Source: Favolaschia claudopus | Taxonomy: Eukaryota > Basidiomycota > Agaricomycetes > Agaricales > Mycenaceae | Assembly: GCA_037176885.1 (NCBI GenBank) | Contig: JAWWNJ010000187.1 | Coordinates: forward strand, 124,001 to 188,000 | Direction of reading: 5' to 3' | DNA length: 64,000 bases | Shown: positions 33,101-44,365 of the stretch, piece by piece | Position numbering within the stretch: the first letter of the stretch is position 1 | How the letters are laid out: the number at the start of each line of letters is the position of its first letter | The notes under the pieces: generated by a model | Told to the model about the DNA's origin: nothing | The model's database searches: none | The model's input: only the letters and a program-made list of their open reading frames with translations | Position numbers and translations under genes: made by a program

Positions 33101-34432
33101 TCCACCGAGCCTCAAGACACACAAACCGACCATGTAGTCATCTGGCGTGAATCCTTTTGGATTATATTTTGGGCCTTCTCGATGAACACCAACGCAAGCG
33201 CGGTAAAACCGCTCGAGCATCGCGTGAATGCTTTCACCGTTGTTGATCCCAGCGCGAACAAGTGCCGATATGCGAGATACGTCGTTTGTTGCGATTGCCA
33301 TCATGAACTGTTTGTGAACATCCAGCTGCGCAATTTTGCCTGCCAACACTCGATCGTCGTTCAATTTTGTGAGTCGCATCGCCTCGAGCTGATCATTTTT
33401 CTTTCTGATGCGTCGAATGAGACCTCCGATAGGGAAATAGATCAAGGGAGTGTTCTCCTGGACACCATCCGCAATCCGCTTGCGAATGTCGTACAATAGC
33501 TCGTTCCGACGATTGAGCACGTCACACGGGTTGCAAAGATGAGACTGAGAACCATGGACCTGCTTGCGGCAGCTGGTTGAGCGAATGAAGAAGCGGTTTC
33601 CTTCCGAGGAATAGTCCCAGGGGACGGCGATTTGTGCATGCATTCCAAACGGATAGCTGGTATGTTGATTTTCTCCTGGGCGAAAGACAAGCTGAATGCC
33701 TGGGCAGACGGAATGGGTACGCTCGGGCTGGGCATCCGGAATTGATTGCGAGAGCGAGACTACGCTTGGAGCTCTGGTTTCGCTGTTCATATATTCAGTA
33801 TATCATTCCTTCAAAGTGAGGAACAAAATTTACACACCTTGGAGACGATGCACGGGGAGAATCTGGCGGAGATGTGATACGTGAGGTGGGCTCGTACATA
33901 GTATTGGGGCTAGATGCTCTGAGGATTTGTTCAAATCAGTAACTCAGTGAAGAGACTGAATCTACCTGGAAGACGCAGCATAGACAGAGATGGCAGGACT
34001 AGACGTATCACAGACGTCCGGGCTAGAAGAACGCGGACGCGGCCGAACAAGAGGCGGCGTAGGAACGGTCGCGGGAGTTTTCGTAGCAGGTTTTTTGAAG
34101 AAATTGCGGAACAAACTGGCGCGTTTGGCCTCCGAACGTTTCTTTTTGAGGGCAGCCTCGGCCTTTTTGCATTTTTCTGATTTTTGGTGCTCGTCGTAGT
34201 TGTGCTGTCCACCAAGGCCGACTGTAACGAGTTTTTCACATTTGCTACATTGCCAAGTGGTCTCGGGAGCAAGGGGAGCTGGATCCGAGTTTTCTGCGCC
34301 GGCCACCTCTTGATTTGACGCGTTCGTTGGTGTCGGCGAAGTGGATCGGCGCGACGTAAATGAGAGCTGCCAGATGAAGATTATCAGCAGTGGGAGTAGA
34401 AGTTTGATTTAGTATACCGTTGACAGACGCAT
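30097..34432 (-). CDS. P-element/THAP9-like giant transposase, copy B
   Basis: Six exons: 34418-34432, 33966-34366, 33838-33918, 32732-33782, 30611-32678 and 30097-30548, total exactly 1356 codons with canonical 47-62 nt introns and no internal stop. The start ATG at 34432 gives MRLST spliced to LSFTSRRS. Near residues 40-75 is a C2HC finger (WQCSKCEKLV...HNYDEHQKSEKC), then a basic coiled coil, a CNPCDVL Cys pair and the RNase-H-like core: MLDEIALEKRPRWD (Asp ~461), VASDGEAKRG (Asp ~581), DKDYRHVFKAL, and GTDRLEKLYGLIR (Glu ~807). Near the end are CTKCYP...H.GAH and PCGLCLRPFPMC fingers. These blocks match P/THAP9 order: DNA cutting and joining is the expected role. The last ~20 codons come from the GC-rich repeat and replace the final CPxC finger, so activity is doubtful although the catalytic part looks intact. 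Confidence 0.8.
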
Positions 34433-34917
34433 CTTGAAGGCGGCGGGAGCCTTCTTCATCCGTATCAGCACACGGTGAAGGACGTGGTGCGAAAATTTTG
34501 CTTTGTCTGACTGCGAGCTGGAGACTAAATACAATTAAACATCAACAATCACCTCTTGGCACCAACTTGGCACATCTAAGCCCTGGAAATCCATTTTCCC
34601 GTCTTCTGGGCGGCGGAAAACCCCTCAGAACCGTCTTCCAAAAAAACATATAAAACTTTCTTCTCGAGGACCAGGGGACCCCCCTCCCCCCCTTCCAAAT
34701 AAGGAAATTTCTTATCTCGGAAGCCCCTTGCGAAATGGTACAGTATGTTTGCCACACCTAGCGTGGGAATCCTTAGCCTTTCTTCTCTTTGGATTCTCCC
34801 TCGCTAGATGCACTGTAATGTATTCCTAGTAGCGTCTTTAATTAATTAACTTTGGATTCTCCCTCGCTAGACCCTTGAGACATCTCGGGTCCTAAAGGTT
34901 GCCCTTACATAGATGGT
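34433..34917. other. Upstream region of transposase copy B
   Basis: No gene. It should contain the promoter and any TIR of copy B. A direct repeat TTGGATTCTCCCTCGCTAGA occurs at about 34790-34809 and 34852-34871. No inverted partner was found downstream of the gene, where the GC-rich element took over. Confidence 0.4.
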
Positions 34918-35385
34918 CTGGTTGCGGACCGAACTTCGTGACAAGTCGCAGTCCCAATTTGGTAATTGATACTTTCACGTCAGTTTTCATTGAGACATCG
35001 TGGGATTGTGTAAATAGCATTGCAAGAAGGTAATCTACAAACGTACTTTGAACGTACTGGAGCAAAACTTCGAAAAATCGGTTTTCCGTGTTTTGCACGG
35101 CAATTTCGCGCTTTTGATTGCGGATCACTGGGACCGGCATCAATGTCGCCTGGCCATTGCCGATTTCTTGGTTAGGAGATTTCACTTTCACTGTGGGGTC
35201 CGGAAGAAGGAGCCGGGGTTGCAGACGCAGAATGGCAGAGAAAGACTTGATTACCTGCCTCAAACTCGCGAGTTTAGTACACACAATTTTGGTTTTTGCG
35301 CTGTTCAAATTTCGCGTTTTGTAACCCTAAGTTAGGAGTACCTCCGATTCCTCTGCAATAAAAATTTCACCTATAAACCTAGGCT
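34918..35385. mobile_element. TIR element, 3'-truncated, family of 38644-39190
   Basis: Starts GGTTGCGGACCGAACTTCG and follows the 38.6 kb element for ~470 bases, including a 10-base local duplication near 35043-35060 and lack of a short insert present there. It ends at CACCTATAAACC and lacks the right TIR. Confidence 0.75.
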
Positions 35386-37073
35386 CGACACCAGCCGTTA
35401 CTGTAGGCGCAATGACAAGCAAGCAAAGTATTGTTATAGTAAGTAATACCTCATCACCTGCTCATAGCTCGACTGGCTGAGATGAATAGAAACAGAAGAA
35501 TATACTAGAAATCCGAAGGCGTAGGCGACGAGGGACGAGACGGAGGCGTGATCGAGCATCGAGTGAGACGGCGAGGGACTATGAGATCATGCGAGAGGAC
35601 GAGAAAATGAAATCTATATCGATAGAAAGGTGGTCTAAAAAATACAGGAGGATGAAGTATATAAACAAAATCAAAACTGAATCAAAGCAGCCATATGGCT
35701 GTGGCGGATCAACGTGTGGGACTGAAACTGAGAATGTTCAACCATGCGGAACGACGCGTCGCGACGTGTATGGTCGTGTTTGTCTCGGAAGTGAAAATGT
35801 GACCGTCCTCGGTCACTGGCAACGACGGCAGCAACTCGAACGATAACTAGAAGACGGCCATTCAACGGGACTCGCAGGAAAGCGTCGCAATTGAGTCCTT
35901 CCAACTGAAATATTAAATTGTAGGTGTGCGCTGGCGAACGCGAACCGAATGTAATTCGAAAGGAAAGGAGGAGGGAAAAAATTGGAGAAGGAGAGATGAA
36001 AGTGAGTCAAGGTGTGTCGGTTTTGGTTCAGTGAATTGTATCGTCGTCGGCGGTATCGACTCGAGAAGGCTTGAAACACGAGGGCGGCGTCAAACAAACG
36101 AAATCAAGTCCTCTGTGGTGCTGGGATGACTATAAGATTCGAAAAAATGGGCTGCTGCCGGGGATGATCGTATGGGATCGAATGGAAGGCCAACATCACT
36201 AGCCTGCTTGGCCAGAATCTGGGGCAAAGGCGACACTGGGGTCTTGTTCGACTGCTCAATCCCGACTGTGAGCATGTCCTCATCGGCAGCCATGATGATA
36301 GTTCATATATCACGACTTGGCCGGTGCCTCCCATCCGTGTTCCTCTCCTCGAGGCTGCGCCCGTTCCCGCATCCGCAAATGATGTGCTGTCCCGCGGAAT
36401 TCGGCGTCGTCAACTAAGGTCGGTTCAGGAATTATTGGCTGAGCTGATGGTTTAAAACATCGTATTTATGACGACCTCTTATATCCTTTCCTCATGATGT
36501 GCTGCGCTAGTCGCAAATATTGCATACTGTAGCTAGACTACTATGCGTCTGTACTTTTGGTTTCCGCGTTGAATCACTATCAGGCTGGCCCATTCGTGGA
36601 GTGATCTACTTCAGTCTTCTTCGCGCACATGAAGTCTGGGGGGGCTATGTGATGGATATCGGCAACTTTCGGCTTTGCCCGCAAGACTTCACGCGCGCTC
36701 GGCGCATTTTCGGCATTCCTTGATCATGAGACCGCGTCCATGATGTCAATGCTACTAAGTTCTTCTACTTAGCAGCAGAGCGTCATATCCTCCCTCTCAG
36801 ATCGACACCGATAAGCCTCAATATGACTCGGGACGTCTGAACGAGTCATTGAGAAGGTATAGTAGAATATTCTGCTACTTTCCTCAAGGTTCCATTCAGT
36901 TCTTGAATATTCTATAGTTGATCTTTTTTTGCAATTTTCTGGCACGGGACCCAGTACATTGAATAAAAAACCCGTCGATTCACCTCCGCATCAGTACCCA
37001 AACAAATAATAATATTTTGCCCCCTCTGATGCACGTGCTAATGATGGGGGTCCAGATCCAGAGATCTGACACG
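35386..37073. other. No gene recognised
   Basis: Open frames on both strands are short and in mutually shadowing positions. A purine-rich stretch at 35500-36010 produces spurious charged frames. No TIR, tRNA or hairpin structure found. The 3' end of the F-box gene abuts at 37074. Confidence 0.35.
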
Positions 37074-38489
37074 TTAGTAGAAGCTATTCTGTGTCGAAGT
37101 CCCAATATGAATGCGCATTCCGCGAGCCGCCAGCCTTCTGAGACGCCCGACGTTTAGCAATGGTAGGCGAAAGACGCCATCATCAAAGATTTCGCTTTGA
37201 GGCCAGAAAAGACTGAACGACTCGAGTCTTCCGTGTTGGACATCGCCGGCATCGCATCTAGACTCCAGCACCTCCAACAGATCCTTGTCGACCCGATTAG
37301 ACCCACACCGCGAAATCACCAGACCCCGGAGTTTGGGGAGAAGGTCAGGTGTGGTGCCACGGTTTAGAGCGCGAATCGCCCCTACTACTGAAAGTGGCTC
37401 CGCTGGATAGACAAGCTCCAAAGTTGTAAGGTTAGGCAAGAGCTGAAACCAATGAACCGGAAGACTTGGGGGCATTGGGAACTTCAACGATAGTAAGGTG
37501 GAGCAGGTTTGGGAGAAAAATGGGACAGCGAGTCGCCCAGTATCCAGCTGAGTGCATGTTTCCCATCCACCTTGTAGCTCGAGTGTCTTCAATCTCGGGA
37601 CAGTGAGGAAATGCAATATTGACTCAGCGCCCGAGGACACAGAGACTAAGAGAGAGTCCAAGGAGTCATGGCAGAAGGGGGCTCTTCCAATAACCGATTC
37701 CACATCTCCCTCCTCATCCTCGGGAATACCCGTGCGATAAAACTCGCTGAGAGAGGTAGCCAAACGCAAAAACGATAAGCATTCTGCGATGGATATGAAG
37801 CGAAAAGTGGTCTTGGTCAATTGAGTCCATGGTAAATCCAAGAGCGATGGAGGTAAGGAATCGATGGATAGGCGACGGAGGGAAGGGGTATGACGGAAGG
37901 CTTCCACTTGCGAAAGGTCCTGCTCATGTTGGCCAAGGGAGGCAAGCGAGAGTTCAACAAGCCCCGGAAATGGTTTGCTGTTGTCTAATTCCAATAAGGT
38001 GTCGACGTGAGCGGCCACATCTAACGATTGCCATCGCTGCGCGTGACAGTGTAGGAGAGACTGCAGGTGGTGTGATTCGAGATGCTCGGGGTATATCATA
38101 CCCAGCGAGAGCGGAAGAGCCCCAGCACGGCTAAACCAAGTGGCAATAAAGTCGGCATCATCGACGGGATCGGTCAATTCAACCTCGTCTATCTTGTGCC
38201 ACAGCGCGGGGATGGAGAACGCTAGTTCTCTCCAGGCGTGGCATATACGGGTAAGAAGCATAGGAGCGGTAGAGGGGGCCAGACGCAGCCCTGACACGTA
38301 ACACCAGTTGAAAATTTCAGCGGTAATCTCGTTGGGAAGCATCAGGATGGGATACGAGACGGAAGCTGAGAGTTGGGAGAAGACAATGTCCCTGTCCTGT
38401 TTGAGACCCTCGACGATGCCTTCGTGGTGGGCTATGGTGGCGTCCAGATCCATAAGACGCTGTCGCAGCTCGTTAACGTTGGGAAGCAT
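37074..38489 (-). CDS. F-box-like protein with leucine-rich C-terminal region
   Basis: Single exon, 471 codons, from ATG at 38489; an upstream in-frame TGA at 38505 fixes the frame, and the ORF's GTG at 38501 is not a likely eukaryotic start. Residues 1-45 form a coiled coil (MLPNVNELRQRLMDLD ... EGLKQDRDIVFSQLS), followed by the F-box segment: YPILMLPNEITAEIFNWC with LLTRICHAWRELAFSIPALWH. The rest is rich in leucine-repeat-like turns (PSLRRLSIDSLP, PRLKTLELQGGW, PNLTTLELVYP). F-box proteins tether substrates to Skp1-cullin ubiquitin ligases; the repeats would bind the target. This layout is abundant in Agaricomycetes. It is intact and flanked on its 5' side by a MITE 154 bp away. Confidence 0.9.
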   Translation of the reverse strand: MLPNVNELRQRLMDLDATIAHHEGIVEGLKQDRDIVFSQLSASVSYPILMLPNEITAEIFNWCYVSGLRLAPSTAPMLLTRICHAWRELAFSIPALWHKIDEVELTDPVDDADFIATWFSRAGALPLSLGMIYPEHLESHHLQSLLHCHAQRWQSLDVAAHVDTLLELDNSKPFPGLVELSLASLGQHEQDLSQVEAFRHTPSLRRLSIDSLPPSLLDLPWTQLTKTTFRFISIAECLSFLRLATSLSEFYRTGIPEDEEGDVESVIGRAPFCHDSLDSLLVSVSSGAESILHFLTVPRLKTLELQGGWETCTQLDTGRLAVPFFSQTCSTLLSLKFPMPPSLPVHWFQLLPNLTTLELVYPAEPLSVVGAIRALNRGTTPDLLPKLRGLVISRCGSNRVDKDLLEVLESRCDAGDVQHGRLESFSLFWPQSEIFDDGVFRLPLLNVGRLRRLAARGMRIHIGTSTQNSFY

Positions 38490-38643
38490 GCTGCGCGACA
38501 CTGCTCAGTGCTTCAAGGTAACTTGTGCACGTTTGTGTTTGTGCCAGCGAGCGTCGCGGGCACGTTTTGACTGCTGCCCAGGCTAATGGTTCTGATTTTT
38601 TTTGGGGGGAATGGAATTGATGGGTGTGAACTGAAGTTGATGG

Positions 38644-39190
38644 TATGGTTGCGGACCGAACTTCGTGACAAGTCGCAGTCCCAATTTGGTAATTGATACT
38701 GTCACGTCAGTTTTCATTGAGACATCCTGGGATTGTGTAAATAGCATTGCAAGAAGGTAATCTACAAACGTACTGGAGCAAAACTTCGAAAAATCGGTTT
38801 TCCGTGTTTTGCACGGCAATTTCGCGCTTTTGATTGCGGATCACTTGGACCGGTGGCTGTGCAACAGCATCAATGTCGCCTGGCCATTGCCGATTTTTTG
38901 AGGATATTTCACTTTCACTGTGGGGTCCGGAAGAAGGAGTCCGGGGTTGCAGAGGCAGAATGGCAGAGAAAGACTTGATTACCTGCCTCAAACTCGCGAG
39001 TTTAGTACACACAATTTTGGTTTTTCGCTGTTCAAATTTCGTGTTTTGTAACCCTAAGTTAGGAGTACCTACGATTCCTCTGAAACAAAAATTTCACCTA
39101 TAAACCATACCCTAGTTCCTGCTAAATCTCGAATCCCGAAGGATTTTGAGCAAAATTGGGACTGGTCATGAAGTTTTGGCCGCAACCATA
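38644..39190. mobile_element. 547 bp TIR element (TATGGTTGCGGACCGAAC ends)
   Basis: Left tip TATGGTTGCGGACCGAAC, right tip the inverse with a few changes; about 24 bases pair. TA at both ends. The interior includes phrases shared with 34918-35385 (same subfamily) and, more distantly, 51728-52271 and 28130-28349 (for example GTTCCTGCTAAATCTC near the right end). Non-coding. Confidence 0.85.
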
Positions 39191-40351
39191 TTCCTGCCTT
39201 TGTGGTTTCTGTGAAAGTCGGGAGTAATTTCCTATTGATGCGAGCCCTTGGCTGAGAGTATTTCTTTATTGCACTTTCCCCTGATTGCGCCGCTGTACAG
39301 TAGGCCACTTGTCTCTAAGGCTCTGTTTAACATCACGTATTGATGGCGTACCCGTGGGAGATCACAGCTGATGGCGTACCCGTGGGAGAGTAGGCACATT
39401 GCACAGCCATCCACTTTTCGGGAACCTCAGACAAAAGGGGGGAGCAAGCTCCCCCAATAAATTTAATAGAACCTGTCTGAAGGTTTTTCCGTGTCAAGGA
39501 TGAGCTATGAGCAAACAGAAAACTATTTTGTAGCGGAACTCGGACCTTTGGCTTAATCGGGTATGTGTCCGGTGTTCTCGGTAATCTCGCTTAGATCGTG
39601 ATAGATTATCGCAATATTTTCGTTTCTTTATTTCTTTATTTCTTTATTTCCACCCACCGACACCAGTATCGAGCCACATTCTACCTCACGGGTGCATCGG
39701 GGAGCTATAAAAGGCATCCAAAATACCTGAGAGGGATACCAGCAGTTCATGGGAGCAGCATTCCAAGCAAAAAAGAGCATATAGATTTTTTTTTTCTTTT
39801 CTGCGGGCAATTTGAGACATCAATGATGGGATCATTGATGTGCATTGATGTGACCTATTTGGTGGTGTTTAGCCCATTCGCACCATACATGAATATCTTA
39901 TAGAGTTCATGTATTCATTATGTACATTTATGAAGACTGAAGCGAGCTTCCCCTCCTATGTGGAGCATTGTCCACATACAACATATTAGAGCGTTTGTGC
40001 AAAGCGGCTGGGCCGCTCCACCGGCATGTGGAGCCGGGTTGCTCCGCTAAGTCCAGGCCGCTCGCTTTGTACACTAACTCGGCAAAAAAAGACCGATTGG
40101 TATGCTACCTCGCCGCCGTGCAATCCCTTGATCCGCCATCAAATGAGCAGAATTCCCAAATAGCCAGATTTTCAATTTGAGTAGGGATTTTTTCTGACAA
40201 TATCTGAGTGTGCAGGATGAAAGAAGACCCAAATACAAGTACTTTCACAAGTCAAACCTTATGAAAATATTCAGCCGTTGAAGCGCTATAGGCTCGACCA
40301 AACTGCCATTTTGGGCATATTTCGGCAAATTCCGGTCAACTCGGTCGAAAA
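39191..40351. other. Intergenic with one hairpin and a TTTC/TTTA run
   Basis: 39438-39457 holds GGGGGGAGCAAGCTCCCCCA, the inverse of a hairpin at 41588-41607, suggesting borders of a larger element between them. 39624-39651 is a TTTCTTTAT repeat. No gene is supportable. Confidence 0.4.
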
Positions 40352-40788
40352 TAGTGTTGCCGGGAGCTGAGTTGGAGCTGAACTCGAGTTGATTGCCCAT
40401 CAGCTCGCTGTCAGCTCGAGTTGACCGGAGCTGGCTCAGAGCTGATACCGGATATGGGAATCTAGTGTCCCAGGGTTCATCTTTCCACCCGAAGGGCAAA
40501 ATTTTAGGGGAGAATGGACCAAATTTTTATGTGGAAGGTTTTCCTGAGCTCTCTTCAAGCTCAAACTGCTTTTTATACGTCGAAAACGGCCAAGAAACGG
40601 CCAATACAGAAACTGGGGAGGGAGTGTGATGTCACTCAGTTACACCACCCGAAATGTCACGTCGTCCGCTTTGGGTGACGAGGGTGGAGTCGAGGCGAGC
40701 TGGCATCACCTCGAGGTGCCGCTTTTGGGAAGGGGTCGAGTTAGAGTTGAACTCAGCTCGGAGCTAGCTCCAGCTTCCGGCAACACTA
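40352..40788. mobile_element. 437 bp hAT-type MITE with 8 bp target duplication
   Basis: Ends TAGTGTTGCCGG and its exact inverse. The 8-base sequence GTCGAAAA flanks it on both sides (40344-40351 and 40789-40796). Just inside, the arms are rich in GAGCTGAGTTGGAGCTGAAC-like words that pair imperfectly. Eight-base duplications with a TAGTG tip are the hAT signature. It has no transposase frame; the hAT relic at 60995-63195 belongs to the same superfamily but no link by ends can be shown. Confidence 0.9.
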
Positions 40789-40796
40789 GTCGAAAA

Positions 40797-42187
40797 TGGT
40801 CACTTTGCGAGGGCTATAGCGCCTGATTGCCTGTGTTTGCCTGTATATTTTTCCACAGTTCAAATTGGCGCATAGCTCGCTGGACCTCAGGCTATAACAT
40901 GAGCAGATCAGCTCCCCGCACCAAAAGAATTTGACTGACTTGTAAAGTCGGCCGATATCAAAATTCCCATGTTTGCGCTCGGCGTGATGGCGTATCAAAA
41001 ATTTGCCCAAAACCAAACCCAAAGAATAAGGCATCTGGATCCTATGAACACAACTACAAGTTGTTTGAAGTCAAAGTGGGCAGTAATCATCGAAATACAG
41101 GCCAGAAATCAATCGGACATTTGATGATGTAGAGCTTTGGGGAATTGCGATGTTTTTTCTAGCGCCGCACCAAAAAGAAAATTAATTTACCCCTAGCTTG
41201 ACCCTTAACTTCAAATTTACACTTATTAAGGCCTTAAACTCCAATACTGCTTCGAAAGGAAACTCGACGATTCCTGAACGGAATCCTTCCGTTTTGGGGG
41301 CCTGGGATTAACTGAAGCTGTAACGAGAAGGCTTGCCCTAAAAATAGGTAGAAAATAGTGAAATAGTGGTGTTTTGTGCTCTCGACGGACTCGACCCATG
41401 GTCAGATCATCCGATGTGTCGGCAAATGATCAAACAACCATTGACGTCACCATCCGAAACTTCCCGATAGCACAATCCGTGCTTCCGCTGGGCTGTAGGA
41501 AAACTCGCCGGCCTCGAGTCTCAACTCGGGTCAACTCGCCGGATCGAGTTTCCGGCGAGTTTCCGACTCGACTCGACGGCAACACTAATTATTGGGGGAG
41601 CTTGCTCCCCCCTTATCAGGAAAAGCAATGGGGCTGTGCTGTGGACTTGTGATAGCTCCGGTGACTTTTGATGTAATCGAGGAAGCCGTGGATAAATTAT
41701 ACTTCCGAAGCGATGCGTGCTATTTCCGGGTGATGCGAGGGTTTTTCGCGTGATCCTGGCTGATCTTGGGCTGATCCATCCTGATCCACCGTGATGGCAA
41801 CCCATTCTTCAGTGATGCAGGACCGCTTTGGTCAAGGCAGGGGGTGCACCCACTGTTCTGCACCTGTACGAGACTGCAAGTCCAATTCTTGGCATCCCTG
41901 AATTTATCGAGTGCTCTAACTGTGCACAAAGAATCCATGTCGCAAAGTTGAGATCCAGGCTGATGTAAGTGATCAAAATGAATGCGCAGAAAGTCAATTG
42001 CTGTAAATGCCAAAGAACTATGGGAACCAAGTGGGAAAAGACTATGTTTACCCAGTCACTTATACAATTCAGTGCTGGGACGGATTTGCGCAAAGTAGGC
42101 CGGAATCCCGGCATACCAATGTCGGAAGCCAGGTCTGAGGTGAACACGTGTCAGTCACATGTTGTTTCCCTTACTTTTGATTTTTGA
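40797..42187. other. Intergenic; repeat fragments
   Basis: 41188-41245 is a weak copy of the CCCTTAA-rich repeat. 41500-41589 is rich in GACTCGACTCG words ending in CGGCAACACTA, the tip of the hAT MITE family, so a second, damaged member lies here. The hairpin GGGGGAGCTTGCTCCCCC follows at 41588. No gene is supported. Confidence 0.45.
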
Positions 42188-43083
42188 ATGTCCCTCACAT
42201 TTCCAGTTGGCAGTCCGGACTATTGCTTCCGTTGTGCTAGATCGGATATCAACCTCCAGGCATGCGCCCAATGCCGTTTGGTCCGGTATTGTTCCAGGGC
42301 GTGTCAAAAGTTGGACTGGCCGGAGCATCGGCAGTCATGTCGTTCCCGAGTCTCTGTTCTGAAGGACGTGCCAGATCCTACCCAGAGGAAAGATTGGGAC
42401 CTTTTCAACCGGTGGCTTGATCACTGGTCTCGTGGTTTGTTTGCATGGGGTGTATTTGCCAGCAATGTTGCGAATCAACAGCCAGACTATCTCGCCACGC
42501 ATTGGTAAGGGAATTCTGGATGCTCTGACTCCCAAAGTCTGCCCTGACTGTGCACGTTATTCAGTTTTTTGGTTCGTACGAAGAAGTGCATCGATTGTTC
42601 CAGGCGCTCCTCGAAGGGGGCTTTCGAGGTCGGTGCAAACGAAAATCCTACTACACCCCTATTTAAATGTTTTCAGTTGGTCTCAAGTGATATGTACGCA
42701 GACCATGAAGTGGCCGGGGTATTGACTTCCCTTTTTGGGCCCGAAGGGGTGAATGCATTCGAAGGGCTTACTGGTTCTTCTCGGCACATCCGATGGGTGC
42801 TTATTTGCGAGATGTCTTACTACCTCTGTCACTCCGCGTCCATGGACATCCAGACCTTGTTTCTTGATACTACCTCCCGAATCACCAACCGAAACGACTC
42901 ATTTGCTCGACAGCTTGCTGCGAGCTTGGAGACCCGTTATAGAGTGCAATTTGGAGCTGACATCAAAGCAGGAGACGGTATGTATGTTTATTCCATCTGT
43001 TATGAGCATTTCATATTTATAATCTTTCAGTTGAAGGTTGGATATCCTTTTTAAAGACGCCCCTCGTAGTCTATTCAGCGTAG
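42188..43083 (+). CDS. MYND-type zinc-finger protein
   Basis: Three exons, 42188-42504, 42565-42977 and 43031-43083, sum to 261 codons in frame with canonical introns of 60 and 53 nt. Residues 13-52 are a complete MYND finger: CFRCARSDINLQACAQC, then YCSRACQKLDWPEHRQSC. MYND fingers bind proline-rich partner peptides. The rest (DLFNRWLDHWSRGLFAWGVF and following) matches the helical domain that follows MYND in many agaricomycete proteins of unknown role; the C-terminus GWISFLKTPLVVYSA is shorter than I expect for the family. The upstream AG before TTGGCAG could be an intron end instead of the chosen ATG. It is apparently intact and possibly host-derived. Confidence 0.75.
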
Positions 43084-43983
43084 TGAACGATTACGTAGTT
43101 CCTCTTCATTTGTGAATAAGCAGTACTGTACCATTTCAACCACCGAATTCACCAACATTTATCAACGGTGGTCTAAATTAAGTACTCGGCTCGTCACATT
43201 CAACAAAACCTACTTCAGCCGCGGGTGTGTCATTTATATTGAACAAGATTTTTTTTTTTTTTTTTTTTGGTCGACACGGAAAAATGTACGTGAATATGTG
43301 CTCGTTCCTGGAGCATTTATGATTGTAATTCCCTCACATCAGGGAAAAACATACTCGACATTGATGCTCCAAATTCACCTGACGAACGTCGTGAGTTATG
43401 GGACTACATACCTGTAAACTTAGAATCTGTGGTGGAATGACTGCCACCCTCCCCTCCCAACCGAAGGTGCGGGGGATCGGATTTTGTTGAAGATGTGCTT
43501 GATCGTGCGCATCTTCTGGTTTGTTCTCAGTGGGCGCTATATCTTTGTCCTCAAGACTATCACTAAATCATCGAGGACTCAGGGTATCAGACTGGCATCC
43601 AGAATTTGGGGAGACATGCAGAGAAGGGGTTGACAGGCGAATGGGAGCAGAAAATCATGGAAGAGATTAGAAAAGAACTGCCGATCACTTACAGCAATCC
43701 ATACCGCGATGGATTGAAACCGGGCAGAGTTGACGAAGATAACTAGTTGTAGTCACGTCATTCGATCTGACGAGGTTATACTTTACGAGTATCAACGTTA
43801 TAAGGTCCAAAAAAGACTTATAAACAGTGATCAAGCTTGACGGCCTGATAATGCTTGATAGGTCTTGATCAAGGTTGGGCGGGGAAAATGGTCAAAATGT
43901 AACAACTCTGTTGTGCTTTCTATTAGAGTACTTCGCTTTCTATTAGAGTACTTCAAAGTGTTTGATACTATACGACTTCTATT
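43084..43983. other. No gene recognised; poly(T) tract
   Basis: 43249-43268 is a 20-base T run. A plus-strand frame around 43255-43420 lacks start and motif. Words of the form GATCAAG/CTTGATC recur at 43830-43880, as they do around 44960-45030 and 45480-45530. Confidence 0.4.
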
Positions 43984-44266
43984 TACAGCTGTTCCGGAAT
44001 ACCTTGGCATGTTCACATTTTTATTGCACACTATTTATGGAGATTTGGGCCGAATGCCACTGTTCCCGACGCTTTCTGCCATCTCTTCTCATTTTCCGAG
44101 GACTTCTCCCCGTTTCATAGCCGGTCCGTAGCCGCTGAGCTGCCGCTGCCAGGCGTCGCTAGCCGAGGTGATCCTTTCCTTTAAAGGTGCATCATATCAG
44201 TCCATCAAATGTGCAAGTTTCGTGCAAAAAAATGTGAACATGCCAAAGTATTCCGGAACAGCTGTA
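43984..44266. mobile_element. 283 bp MITE (TACAGCTGTTCCGGAATAC ends)
   Basis: TIRs of ~50 bases: tip TACAGCTGTTCCGGAATAC, then TTGGCATGTTCACATTTTT, with two or three mismatches between arms. TA at both ends. The tip resembles that of the element at 58312-59067 (TACAGCTGTTCCCGAAATC), suggesting the same transposase group. Confidence 0.85.
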
Positions 44267-44281
44267 AGTTAGAGTTTATAT

Positions 44282-44365
44282 AAGTATTTCGCATCGCGCG
44301 GTTCGAACCCGCACGACTAAGTAATAAAATGACACCATACATAACCACTATGCTAAGGAACCTTT
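44282..44365 (-). ncRNA. tRNA-like sequence (Pol III promoter boxes), SINE or tRNA relic
   Basis: On the minus strand TTAGCATAGTGGTTATG fits an A box and GTGCGGGTTCGAACCGCG fits a B box plus T-arm with a paired stem, at tRNA-like spacing. The would-be acceptor halves do not pair, so it is not a canonical tRNA gene. A tRNA-derived SINE head or a tRNA pseudogene fits best. Confidence 0.45.

Noticed and set aside
35812..36097. Phe/Ser-rich minus frame
   Set aside because: Result of a purine-rich plus strand; no motif or conserved block.
38501..38501. GTG as start of the F-box protein
   Set aside because: Nuclear eukaryotic genes start at ATG; the ATG four codons downstream at 38489 was chosen.
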